Shown here in pieces: positions 6,886 to 13,714 of a stretch of 16,215 bases of DNA (position 1 is the stretch's first letter; every line of letters starts with the position of its first letter). Both the position numbers and the translations under genes were made by a program. The notes under the pieces are model-generated. The model ran no database searches. It had not been told where the DNA came from and saw nothing but the letters and a program-made list of their open reading frames with translations. Origin of the DNA: Bacteroidales bacterium UBA6340 (GTDB taxonomy: Bacteria > Bacteroidota > Bacteroidia > Bacteroidales > Paludibacteraceae); contig DJSG01000028.1 in the NCBI GenBank assembly GCA_002440265.1, positions 4,448-20,662 on the forward strand. Reading direction: 5' to 3'.

Positions 6886-8580
6886 ATGGAAAAGAATTCT
6901 TGTCCTTTTATCCCGAATTTTCTGCTCGGTTGCGCAGGTGGGATACAGTACTTGTCTTTGAAAAACGCAAGCCGCAACCCGCGCAAGTCGCAGGAAAAGA
7001 CACTCCGTGCCATTCTTACCTACGCACGCGATACCGAGTATGGTAAGGAGCACCATTTCGCCGAGATACTCGAAGCCCCGAACGACACCGAACTCTACGC
7101 CCGCTATCAGAAATACGTGCATCTGAATGATTATGAGGACCTTCGTCCCTATGTGGAGAAACACAAGAACGGCGGCGAGAATATCCTTTTCCCCGGCAAA
7201 CCGATTATGTATGCCACCACTTCGGGTACCACCAAAGAGCCGAAATGGGTGCCTATTACCAAAGAATACCTCAACAATATCTACGGCAAGATGACCAAGG
7301 TATGGCTCTTCAATTTTATCAAGAACCGCCCTAAGGTCTTCACCGGCAAGATTGTGTCCATCGTCGGCAAAGTGAAAGAAGGGGAAGCCCCCGACGGCAC
7401 TATGTACGGCTCTGTGAGCGGCGTTACCCAACGCGACTGCCCCAAGTTTGTCAAGAAACTGTATGCTTCCCCCGCCTCCGTATTCTCTATTGAGGACTAC
7501 ACCGCCCGCTACTACACCATTATGCGTATGGGTATCGAGCGCAATGTAACGCTTATCGTTACCGCCAACCCGTCCACCATCGTGGAGATGCAGAACAATG
7601 TCAACGAGTATTTCGGGGACTATTGCAACGACATCGAGCATGGTACGCTCAAAGCCTCGCTCAATATCCCGCAATGGATACGCGATGACATTCAGCCATA
7701 CCTAAAACCCAACCCCGAGCGTGCCAACGAACTGCGTGCGCTCAAAACCAAATACGGCACCGTGCTGCCCAAACACTACTGGCCTAATCTCCAGATACTC
7801 AACACATGGAAGTGCGGCAATACCAAAGTGTATGTCGAGAAATTCAAAGACTCTTTCCCCAAGGGTATGCTCCATCAGGAGTTCGGCTATTTTGCTTCCG
7901 AGTGCCGTTTCGGTCTGGTGTTGGACGATACGCTCAATACCGTCCTCTTCCCGCATTTCCACTACTACGAGTTCATCGCCGAGGACGAACTCGACAGCGA
8001 CAACAAGCATTTCCTGCAACTCTGGCAACTCGAAAAAGGCAAGCGTTACTGCCCGTATGTAACCACCTTTGCGGGGCTTTACCGCTACAATATGAACGAC
8101 CTCGTTGAGGTGGGCGACCCGTTCTGCAACACGCCTACCGTCCACATGATCCAGAAGGTGAACGGCATCGTAACCATGACGGGCGAGAAACTGCACGAGC
8201 GTCAGTTCATTGAGGCAGTCCACGAGGCGGAGAAGCAGACAGGCTTGCAGACCAAGTTCTTTGTTGGCTTTGCCGATATGGAGTTGTCCGCTTACCATTT
8301 CTACTACGAGTTTGCCGACCAGCAGACCACGCAGGCACAGGCGGAGGAGTTTACCCAAGTGGTGGACAAGGTGCTGAAAGACATCAATATCGAGTACGCA
8401 GCCAAGCGTGCGTCGTTCCGCGTGAAAGACCCGCTGACGCACCGCCTTGTCGAGCAGTCGTTTGAGAAATTCAAGGCGGAGTGCATCGCCGAAGGTGCCC
8501 GCGACGGACAGTTCAAGATGAACCTGCTCCTCCAAGACGAGAAACGCCACGCCAAGTTCAAGAAACTGGTGCTTGCATAG
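6886..8580 (+). CDS. GH3 auxin-responsive promoter family acyl-adenylating enzyme
   Basis: The 564-residue protein belongs to the GH3 branch of the ANL adenylating superfamily, whose plant members activate carboxylates with ATP and conjugate them to amino acids. The three nucleotide-binding motifs are present in order: TTSGTTKEPKWVPIT (111-125), FGYFASECRFG (333-343) and YVTTFAGLYRYNMNDLVEVG (391-410). The smaller C-terminal domain starts after GIVTMTGEKLHERQF (427-441). The domain order is complete, so the enzyme should be active. GH3 homologues are widespread in Bacteroidetes, but their substrates are not known to me. The gene stands alone, with no same-strand neighbour within 600 nt, has no clear promoter match and is followed by a strong terminator at 8667-8703. 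It uses TAG as its stop. Confidence 0.93.
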   Translation: MEKNSCPFIPNFLLGCAGGIQYLSLKNASRNPRKSQEKTLRAILTYARDTEYGKEHHFAEILEAPNDTELYARYQKYVHLNDYEDLRPYVEKHKNGGENILFPGKPIMYATTSGTTKEPKWVPITKEYLNNIYGKMTKVWLFNFIKNRPKVFTGKIVSIVGKVKEGEAPDGTMYGSVSGVTQRDCPKFVKKLYASPASVFSIEDYTARYYTIMRMGIERNVTLIVTANPSTIVEMQNNVNEYFGDYCNDIEHGTLKASLNIPQWIRDDIQPYLKPNPERANELRALKTKYGTVLPKHYWPNLQILNTWKCGNTKVYVEKFKDSFPKGMLHQEFGYFASECRFGLVLDDTLNTVLFPHFHYYEFIAEDELDSDNKHFLQLWQLEKGKRYCPYVTTFAGLYRYNMNDLVEVGDPFCNTPTVHMIQKVNGIVTMTGEKLHERQFIEAVHEAEKQTGLQTKFFVGFADMELSAYHFYYEFADQQTTQAQAEEFTQVVDKVLKDINIEYAAKRASFRVKDPLTHRLVEQSFEKFKAECIAEGARDGQFKMNLLLQDEKRHAKFKKLVLA

Positions 8581-8666
8581 TCTCGGTGCCCCCCTCTCAC
8601 CGCTTTGCAGTTCCCCCATCACGCTTTGCTGTCTCCGTCTCATCGCGCAGAGCAGTACCATAGTCA

Positions 8667-8703
8667 AAAGAGGCTGCCTGACAAGTGCAGGCAGTCTCTT
8701 TTT
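8667..8703 (+). terminator. Intrinsic terminator of the GH3 gene
   Basis: AAAGAGGCTGCCTG (8667-8680) pairs with CAGGCAGTCTCTTT (8688-8701), 14 bp with one G-U pair and a 7-nt loop. The 3' side ends in a run of five T (8699-8703). It lies 86 nt after the GH3 stop. The core shares CTGCCTGACA with the lemA terminator. Confidence 0.9.
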
Positions 8704-8742
8704 CAATGTTGTTTTTGTAAAATTATACCACATGGTCGGGGA

Positions 8743-8806
8743 CGCGGACGCCCTTACGGGGTTCCCGTTTCGCCCGTGGGTGAAATGGGGTGCTCTCTCG
8801 TCCGCG
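8743..8806. repeat. Nested GC-rich palindromic element, copy 2
   Basis: The outer arms CGCGGACG (8743-8750) and CGTCCGCG (8799-8806) are perfectly complementary. Between them an inner hairpin is formed by 8764-8774 and 8779-8789 (11 pairs, two of them G-U, loop CGTG). The inner arm is related to the element at 6741-6757 in inverted orientation. No T-run follows, so a role as terminator is unlikely. Confidence 0.6.
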
Positions 8807-9015
8807 GTCAAGCCGTCAGACGTGTTCGTTTTTTCGCTGTTTTTTAGACTTATCAGACAGCCACTTTCCCTTTTTGCATATCCTTATTCCCCTTCATATC
8901 ATCACCTCACTCATATACCCATGCTATCCTCTTGTTATCTCCATATTATCCTCTTGTCACCTTATCAATATATTCTCAATACATCCTCGAAGTAAAACCG
9001 TGTTAATACTATGAT

Positions 9016-9059
9016 ATTAGTATGTGGTTAGTATGTGATTAGTATGTGATTAGTATGTG
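9016..9059. repeat. Tandem repeat, four units of ATTAGTATGTG
   Basis: There are four contiguous 11-bp units at 9016, 9027, 9038 and 9049. Units 1, 3 and 4 are identical; unit 2 starts with G instead of A. A fifth unit is degenerate (ATT then GTGCGG). The array ends about 115 nt before the -33 box of the transferase promoter. Confidence 0.9.
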
Positions 9060-9174
9060 ATTGTGCGGACAATGCTATGGGATTGCACATACGATATGCA
9101 CTCATTTGTTAATAAATACAAACACCTTTCCGCACTTTTCATCTCGTCCTTCCTACAGTTTCTTAGGGGCATCC

Positions 9175-9206
9175 CTTGTGTATTTTTATATTTTGTTGTA
9201 CCTTTG
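9175..9206 (+). promoter_or_regulatory. Bacteroidetes-type promoter of the phosphopantetheinyl transferase gene
   Basis: CTTG (9175-9178), 20 nt, TACCTTTG (9199-9206). The -7 box is perfect and -33 has one mismatch. The predicted start is about 30 nt before the ATG at 9243, which supports that start over the longer open frame. Confidence 0.75.
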
Positions 9207-9242
9207 TGCGGATGTTTTCGCCTGTCTGTCAGGCTCCTGCCT

Positions 9243-9857
9243 ATGCGATATCTTGTTTTCGACGATATGACCCAATGCACACCCGCCGAAGTGGCGCGTC
9301 TTCTGCCCTTGGTGAGTGCGCAACGTCGTGAACAGGCACTGCGTTTCTCGCATACTTTCGGGCAGTTCTGCTGCCTCAAATCCTACACGATGTTGCTCAC
9401 CTTGCTCCGTGAGTGGGCTACGGAGCACCCCACTTCGCACCCCACATCTCCTGCCTTTGCCGAGCCTCCGTCTTTCAGCTACAATCATCATGGGCAACCT
9501 CAATTGGAGGCAGGACCTTGTTTCTCCATATCCCATTGCCGCCATGCCATTGCCGTTGCCGTCTCCGACTGCCCCGTAGGCATAGATGTCGAGTCTATTC
9601 GCCCGTTACGTCCTGAACTGGTTGCGAAAACTATGAATACTGCCGAACAAACACTCATCGCAACATCCTCGCAACCCGACAGAACGTTCACACGCCTTTG
9701 GACCCGCAAAGAAGCCCTCCTCAAACTACGTGGCACAGGCATCATCGCCGACCTCCATCATACCTTGGAGGATTGCGCCAATGTCTCTTTCAGCACCATG
9801 GACGACCCTCGCCAACCGTATATTCTTACCATTGCCCTCGATACAATGCCGATTTGA
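9243..9857 (+). CDS. 4'-phosphopantetheinyl transferase superfamily protein
   Basis: The 204-residue Sfp/AcpT-type enzyme transfers the phosphopantetheine arm of CoA onto a serine of a carrier protein. The family motifs are present: FSISHC (94-99), VGIDVESIRP (112-121) with the magnesium-binding D115 and E117, and LWTRKEALLKLRGTG (152-166) with E157 and K161. The length fits the compact Sfp-like class with a degenerate first half. The frame is open upstream to 9057, but MRYLVFDDMT at 9243 is the natural start and lies just downstream of the promoter. No carrier protein, NRPS or PKS gene is in the window, so the partner (possibly fatty-acid ACP) cannot be inferred. An MFS gene with its own promoter follows. 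Confidence 0.9.
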   Translation: MRYLVFDDMTQCTPAEVARLLPLVSAQRREQALRFSHTFGQFCCLKSYTMLLTLLREWATEHPTSHPTSPAFAEPPSFSYNHHGQPQLEAGPCFSISHCRHAIAVAVSDCPVGIDVESIRPLRPELVAKTMNTAEQTLIATSSQPDRTFTRLWTRKEALLKLRGTGIIADLHHTLEDCANVSFSTMDDPRQPYILTIALDTMPI

Positions 9858-9866
9858 CGAAACAGG

Positions 9867-9898
9867 CTTGTGCGTTCACAAAAAAAATCGTATCTTTG
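9867..9898 (+). promoter_or_regulatory. Bacteroidetes-type promoter of the MFS transporter gene
   Basis: CTTG (9867-9870), 20 nt, TATCTTTG (9891-9898). The -7 box is perfect and -33 has one mismatch. It starts 10 nt after the transferase stop codon and leaves a leader of only about 20 nt before the ATG at 9923. Confidence 0.75.
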
Positions 9899-9922
9899 CG
9901 CCTTGTTTGAGTATCAGCAGCA

Positions 9923-11110
9923 ATGGGCGAGCAGAAAGAGAAACTTTGGAATAGTAATTACCTCAAAGTGTGGTGCAGCAATTTCTTGATGTACTTCGCT
10001 TTTATGTTGCTCACGCCTCTGCTTCCGCTGTATCTGAGCGAGACCTATGGTGCGGACAAGCAACTGATAGGCTTGGTGCTGTCGGGCTATGCCGTAGCCG
10101 CATTGTGTATCCGGCCTTTCAGCGGTTTCTTTGTGGATAGTTTCCCGCGCAAGACGGTATTGCTGCTGTTCTATTTCCTGACGGCGGCATTCTTTGGTGG
10201 GTATCTGATTGCGGGAAGCCTGACTATGTTTGCCATCTTCCGCACCTTGCATGGGGCTCCTTTCGGGGCAACAGGTGTGTCTCTTTCCACGGTGGCAATA
10301 GACGTCCTGCCACCATCACGACGCGCAGAAGGTATTGGTTACTATGGACTTAGCAATAATATAGCCACTGCCATCAGCCCGGGTGTGGCGATGTTCCTGT
10401 TTGCGCACTATCATAGTTATGACATGCTCTTTGCCCTGTCGCTTGTATGTTCGTTGGCAGGACTGATTGTGAATGCCACTCTCAAACTCAAAGACCGCGA
10501 ACTGATAAAGGAGAAGCAACCTATCTCACTCGACCGTTTCCTTATGCTCAAAGGGTGGGCGCACTTCCTTGTCATCTTCGCAGTAGCGGTGGCATACAGT
10601 ATTCTGTCCACCTACGTGGCTATCTACGGCAAAGAGGAAATGGGTATCACCGGTGGCACAGGGCTCTTCTTCACGCTCTTTGCCGTGGGCTTGATTATAT
10701 CGCGCTTGACGGGCAGCCGTTCTCTTCGCAAAGGGCAGATTGTGCGCAATGCATCATTGGGTATCTTGGTATCAATCAGCGGGTTCATCATCTTCGCAGC
10801 GGTGCATAACCCCATCGGATACTACCTTGCACCCTTCGTCATCGGTTTGGGTAACGGACACCTGTGGCCGGCATTCCAAATGATGTTTATCAACATGGCG
10901 CCCCACAGCCAACGCGGTACTGCCAACTCCACATTGCTCACCAGTTGGGACTTGGGCATGGGCGTGGGCATGTTTGCAGGCGGGTCTCTTGCCGAACACC
11001 TCGGCTACCATACGGCTTTTTGGAGCGGGGCGGCGTTCTATGCATTGGGTGTCATCTTCTACTTCGCGTACGTGCGCGGGTATTATGAAAGGAATAAACT
11101 GCACGACTAA
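9923..11110 (+). CDS. MFS transporter, 12 membrane helices
   Basis: This 395-residue integral inner-membrane protein has the hydrophobic pattern of the major facilitator superfamily. The first helix is within about 19-38 (LMYFAFMLLTPLLPLYL). The loop between helices 2 and 3 carries the MFS signature-like segment RPFSGFFVDSFPRKTVLLL (63-81). A charged central loop (about 185-205, KLKDRELIKEKQPISLDRF) separates two six-helix halves. A second-half counterpart reads SRLTGSRSLRKGQIV. Substrate is unknown; the short size and lack of extra domains suggest a drug- or metabolite-efflux type carrier. The gene has its own promoter, and lpdA follows after 33 nt, so the two may be co-transcribed. Confidence 0.9.
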   Translation: MGEQKEKLWNSNYLKVWCSNFLMYFAFMLLTPLLPLYLSETYGADKQLIGLVLSGYAVAALCIRPFSGFFVDSFPRKTVLLLFYFLTAAFFGGYLIAGSLTMFAIFRTLHGAPFGATGVSLSTVAIDVLPPSRRAEGIGYYGLSNNIATAISPGVAMFLFAHYHSYDMLFALSLVCSLAGLIVNATLKLKDRELIKEKQPISLDRFLMLKGWAHFLVIFAVAVAYSILSTYVAIYGKEEMGITGGTGLFFTLFAVGLIISRLTGSRSLRKGQIVRNASLGILVSISGFIIFAAVHNPIGYYLAPFVIGLGNGHLWPAFQMMFINMAPHSQRGTANSTLLTSWDLGMGVGMFAGGSLAEHLGYHTAFWSGAAFYALGVIFYFAYVRGYYERNKLHD

Positions 11111-11143
11111 CTGTTTGAATATAAACTAAATAAATACTGATAC

Positions 11144-12523
11144 ATGAAATTCTACCTTGCAATCATCGGTGGCGGACCTGCGGGCTACACGGCTGCCGAA
11201 ATCGCCTCACACGCAGGCAAAGACGTCATTTTGTTCGAACAGGCAGCATTGGGCGGCACATGCCTCAATGTGGGCTGTATCCCGACCAAGACCTTGCTCT
11301 ACAGCGCAAAGCAGTACTACAACGCTACCCATGCCACCAAATACGGTGTGGCTGCCGAGGGGGTGGCATTCGACTATGCCAAGATGGCGCAACGCAAGAC
11401 CAAGGTGGTGCGCAAACTCGTGGCGGGTATCAAACAGAAACTCAACAACGAGCATTGCACCGTCATCGCAGGTACAGCAGTTGTCATCAGCCGCACCGAC
11501 GACAATGTCGTAATCGCTTGTGGTGAAGAGCAATACGAGGCGGAGAACCTGCTGATATGCACAGGCTCCAACAACTTCGTGCCACCCATTCAGGGCGTGA
11601 AAGACAACCCCGCAGTATGGGACTCCACCACAGCATTGGCATCTACCGAACTGCCCAAGTCCATGATTATCGTGGGCGGCGGTGTCATCGGCATGGAGTT
11701 CGCCACGCTCTACCACGAGTTGGGTGTGCCCGTAACGGTCATTGAGGCAATGCCGACTATCCTGCCGAACCTCGACCAAGAGGTAGTAACAGTGCTCTTG
11801 GAGAAGTATCGCAAAGAGGGTATCAACATCCTCACCGACACCAAAGTGCTTGAGTTGCAGGGCAATCTCGTACTCACCTCCAACGGCGAATACGAAGCCG
11901 AACACGTGCTTATCTCTGTCGGGCGTCGTGCCAACCTGCAAGGCTTGGAGGCACTCACCGATTTGGCTCTCCATCGCGGGGCAATCGTGGTGGACGATAT
12001 GATGCGCACCAACCTGCCCAACGTCTATGCCGCAGGCGATGTGACGGGCAAAATCATGTTGGCACACGTGGCTTCACGCCAGGCCGAAGTGGCTGTAGGG
12101 CGCATGCTCAAGCGGGTGCCTGTGCAGCGTATCGCCTACAATGCCATTCCGAGTGTGGTCTATACCAACCCTGAAATAGCGTGCGTAGGTCTAACCGAAA
12201 AGGACTTGAACGAAATCCACGAGGGCGATTTTGCTCCTTCCATGTCCACCGAAGAACCCTTTGTCCCCTACGAGGTACACAAGATACCGATGACCTATTC
12301 CGGTCGTTTCGTGGCAGAGAACGAGGGCGAGAACGGGCTGTGCAAGATGATTATCGACAAGAAGAACCACACCATCGTCGGCGTGCACATGATTGGCAAC
12401 CCCTGTTCCGAGTTCGTGGCAGCCGCGTCGTTTGCCGTGCGCATGGGCTACACTGTGGACGAGTTCCGGCAAGTGGTCTTCCCGCACCCCACTGTCAGCG
12501 AAATCCTCAAAGAAGTACTCTGA
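11144..12523 (+). CDS. lpdA: Dihydrolipoyl dehydrogenase (E3)
   Basis: The 459-residue flavoprotein disulfide reductase reoxidises dihydrolipoamide for 2-oxoacid dehydrogenase complexes or the glycine cleavage system, passing electrons to NAD+. The FAD-binding IIGGGPAGYTAAE lies at 7-19 and the redox disulfide at GGTCLNVGCIP (C40 and C45). The NAD-binding IIVGGGVIGMEFATLYHELG lies mid-protein, followed by the second FAD motif YAAGDVTG. The C-terminal dimer motif HPTVSEIL places the catalytic His448 and Glu453. Every catalytic residue is present. No E1, E2, lipoyl or glycine-cleavage gene is adjacent, so its complex cannot be read from context. No promoter match was found in the 33-nt gap after the MFS gene. 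Confidence 0.95.
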   Translation: MKFYLAIIGGGPAGYTAAEIASHAGKDVILFEQAALGGTCLNVGCIPTKTLLYSAKQYYNATHATKYGVAAEGVAFDYAKMAQRKTKVVRKLVAGIKQKLNNEHCTVIAGTAVVISRTDDNVVIACGEEQYEAENLLICTGSNNFVPPIQGVKDNPAVWDSTTALASTELPKSMIIVGGGVIGMEFATLYHELGVPVTVIEAMPTILPNLDQEVVTVLLEKYRKEGINILTDTKVLELQGNLVLTSNGEYEAEHVLISVGRRANLQGLEALTDLALHRGAIVVDDMMRTNLPNVYAAGDVTGKIMLAHVASRQAEVAVGRMLKRVPVQRIAYNAIPSVVYTNPEIACVGLTEKDLNEIHEGDFAPSMSTEEPFVPYEVHKIPMTYSGRFVAENEGENGLCKMIIDKKNHTIVGVHMIGNPCSEFVAAASFAVRMGYTVDEFRQVVFPHPTVSEILKEVL

Positions 12524-12547
12524 TATAATAAGGCGTACTATCTCGCA

Positions 12548-12576
12548 AAATTAATGGTTAATTACATGGTAATTAA
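12548..12576. repeat. AT-rich dyad element, copy 1
   Basis: AAATTAATGGTTAATTA (12548-12564) leads into the perfect dyad TTAATTAC-ATG-GTAATTAA (12558-12576), which ends 9 nt before the ATG at 12586. The same 17-mer and a matching dyad occur upstream of the S1/P1 nuclease gene. The stem is purely A-T plus one C-G pair, so it is not a typical terminator; it could be an operator, leader hairpin or dispersed repeat. Confidence 0.7.
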
Positions 12577-12585
12577 TGTTTTATA

Positions 12586-13122
12586 ATGGATAACGTAGAA
12601 TATCCGCGTCAGGAATTGGTGCTTGCCTGGTTGGACGGGCACCATATTCCTTACACGTGCTACAACCACCCCGAGGGCAAGACCATCGAGGAGGCGAAGC
12701 GTTGGTGGCACGATGACGGCAGTGTGCATTGCAAGAACATCTTCATGCGCAACCACAAGGGCAACCGGCACTACCTCATCTGCTTCCATTGCGACCACGA
12801 CTTGGCTATCCACGACCTTGAGCAGCGTCTCAAAGCCTCCTTGCAAGCCGCGGGACAGCCTGCCCCCGGCAAGTTGTCGTTTGCCGGTCCCGAACGTATG
12901 ATGCGCTACTTGGGCTTGGAACCCGGCAGCGTCAGTCCCTTCGGACTCATCAATGACACCGAGCACCACGTCATTCTCTTCTTGGACAAGAACCTCTTGC
13001 AAGCCGACAGCCTCAGTTTCCACCCCAACGACTGCCGCGGCACGGTGGTCATCTCCCGTCCTGCCTTCGAGCAGTACCTCCAATGTGTCGGCAACCGTGT
13101 CGAGTGGATTGACCTCTACTAA
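12586..13122 (+). CDS. ProX/YbaK-like prolyl-tRNA synthetase-associated deacylase domain protein
   Basis: The product is a free-standing 178-residue domain of the INS/YbaK superfamily, whose members hydrolyse mischarged aminoacyl-tRNAs (for example Ala- or Cys-tRNA-Pro) after release from the synthetase. Visible family features are YNHPEGKTIEEA (26-37), the block with the likely catalytic lysine HCKNIFMRNHKGNRHYLI (48-65, K50), GLEPGSVSPFGLIND (110-124) and the late FHPNDCRGTVVIS (145-157). Length is normal for stand-alone ProXp/PrdX-type proteins; which tRNA it edits cannot be decided from sequence. It follows lpdA by 62 nt, through the AT-rich dyad, and precedes the HEAT-like gene by 10 nt, so those last two are probably one transcript. 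Confidence 0.88.
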   Translation: MDNVEYPRQELVLAWLDGHHIPYTCYNHPEGKTIEEAKRWWHDDGSVHCKNIFMRNHKGNRHYLICFHCDHDLAIHDLEQRLKASLQAAGQPAPGKLSFAGPERMMRYLGLEPGSVSPFGLINDTEHHVILFLDKNLLQADSLSFHPNDCRGTVVISRPAFEQYLQCVGNRVEWIDLY

Positions 13123-13132
13123 CACCACCATC

Positions 13133-13681
13133 ATGGCCCCGCAAGACAACGCGCTATACGGCAGACTGAATCGTCGAATCCACATGGATGACATTCAGGC
13201 ATTGCTCCACAACCATGCCGCAGACGAACTCCTGCCCGTATTGGTGTCATTGCTGCAAACGGATAACAAGCGTGTTGCAGACAATGCAGCGTGGATAATG
13301 ACGCATTTCTCGGACTCGGTATTGGTGCAAAACAGGATAGCATTACTGTCCCTGAAACCCTTATGCATGCAAACCGCCGACACCACCTTGCGGCGTTTGC
13401 TGATGACGCTTTTCGAGCGGATATATACGCCGCAGGCCCCATTGGATATCGCCTTTCTCAACCATTGTTTGGACGGTATGAGCAATCCCTCTGTCCCTGT
13501 AGGCACTCGCGCCTTGTATATGAAACTGGCATGGTAGCAATGCCAGTTGCATACGGACTTGCAAGCCGAAATGCTTGCGCTTCTCCACTTCATGGACAGG
13601 GAAACCGACCTTTCCCCTGCCGTTGCCTGCGTCCGCAATCATATATTGAAGTCCGCATCACGCAGCGAAATTAATGGTTAA
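13133..13681 (+). pseudogene. HEAT-like hypothetical protein interrupted by an in-frame TAG
   Basis: The ATG at 13133 opens a 134-codon frame ending at TAG (13535-13537). The same frame then continues for 47 more sense codons to TAA (13679-13681), still with gene-like sequence (EMLALLHFMDRETDLSP, then VACVRNHILKSA). The first part is helical and resembles small Bacteroidetes HEAT-repeat-type proteins: ADNAAWIMTHFSD (about 44-56), LRRLLMTLFERIY (about 84-96) and GTRALYMKLAW up to the stop. I recall homologues that run on through a motif like MKLAY-x-QC, matching the break W-stop-QC here, so one nonsense change (such as GAG or CAG to TAG) is the simplest reading. A functional truncated protein or read-through remains possible. 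The function is unknown. Confidence 0.7.
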
Positions 13682-13695
13682 TTATACGATAATTA
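13668..13695. repeat. AT-rich dyad element, copy 2
   Basis: The 17-mer AAATTAATGGTTAATTA (13668-13684) is identical to copy 1. The dyad here is TAATTAT-ACG-ATAATTA (13679-13695): the innermost C-G pair of copy 1 has become T-A, keeping the pairing. It ends 19 nt before the nuclease ATG and overlaps the last codons of the interrupted upstream frame. Confidence 0.7.
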
Positions 13696-13714
13696 TATGT
13701 TTATTTGATTGATT

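Larger units (their letters stand above)
8581..9242. other. 662-bp non-coding spacer between GH3 and the phosphopantetheinyl transferase
   Basis: No gene was found. In order it holds the GH3 terminator, the nested GC-rich palindrome, a pyrimidine-rich stretch (about 8860-8990) with TATCCTCTTGT twice (8925-8935, 8947-8957), the 11-bp tandem repeat (9016-9059) and the promoter of the next gene. An open frame beginning at 9057 runs into the transferase gene, but it crosses the promoter and is not protein-like before 9243. Confidence 0.7.

Noticed and set aside
6871..8811. Minus-strand frames of 267 and 369 codons opposite GH3
   Set aside because: GH3 carries complete family motifs on the plus strand; the antisense products resemble no protein family and one extends through the terminator.
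9016..9059. CRISPR array
   Set aside because: The units are 11 bp and contiguous without spacers, and no cas gene is present.
9057..9242. N-terminal extension of the phosphopantetheinyl transferase
   Set aside because: The promoter at 9175-9206 would start transcription inside it, and the extension is not protein-like.
11207..12067. Minus-strand 286-codon frame opposite lpdA
   Set aside because: It is the mirror of a fully motif-supported lpdA.
13535..13537. Amber recoding or pyrrolysine/selenocysteine-type read-through
   Set aside because: TAG ends the GH3 and rmuC genes normally here, TAG is not the selenocysteine codon, and no recoding element was seen; a nonsense mutation is simpler.
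12548..13695. att sites of an integrated element
   Set aside because: The copies are AT-rich, lie outside any tRNA gene and no integrase is present; kept only as an alternative reading of the dyad pair.
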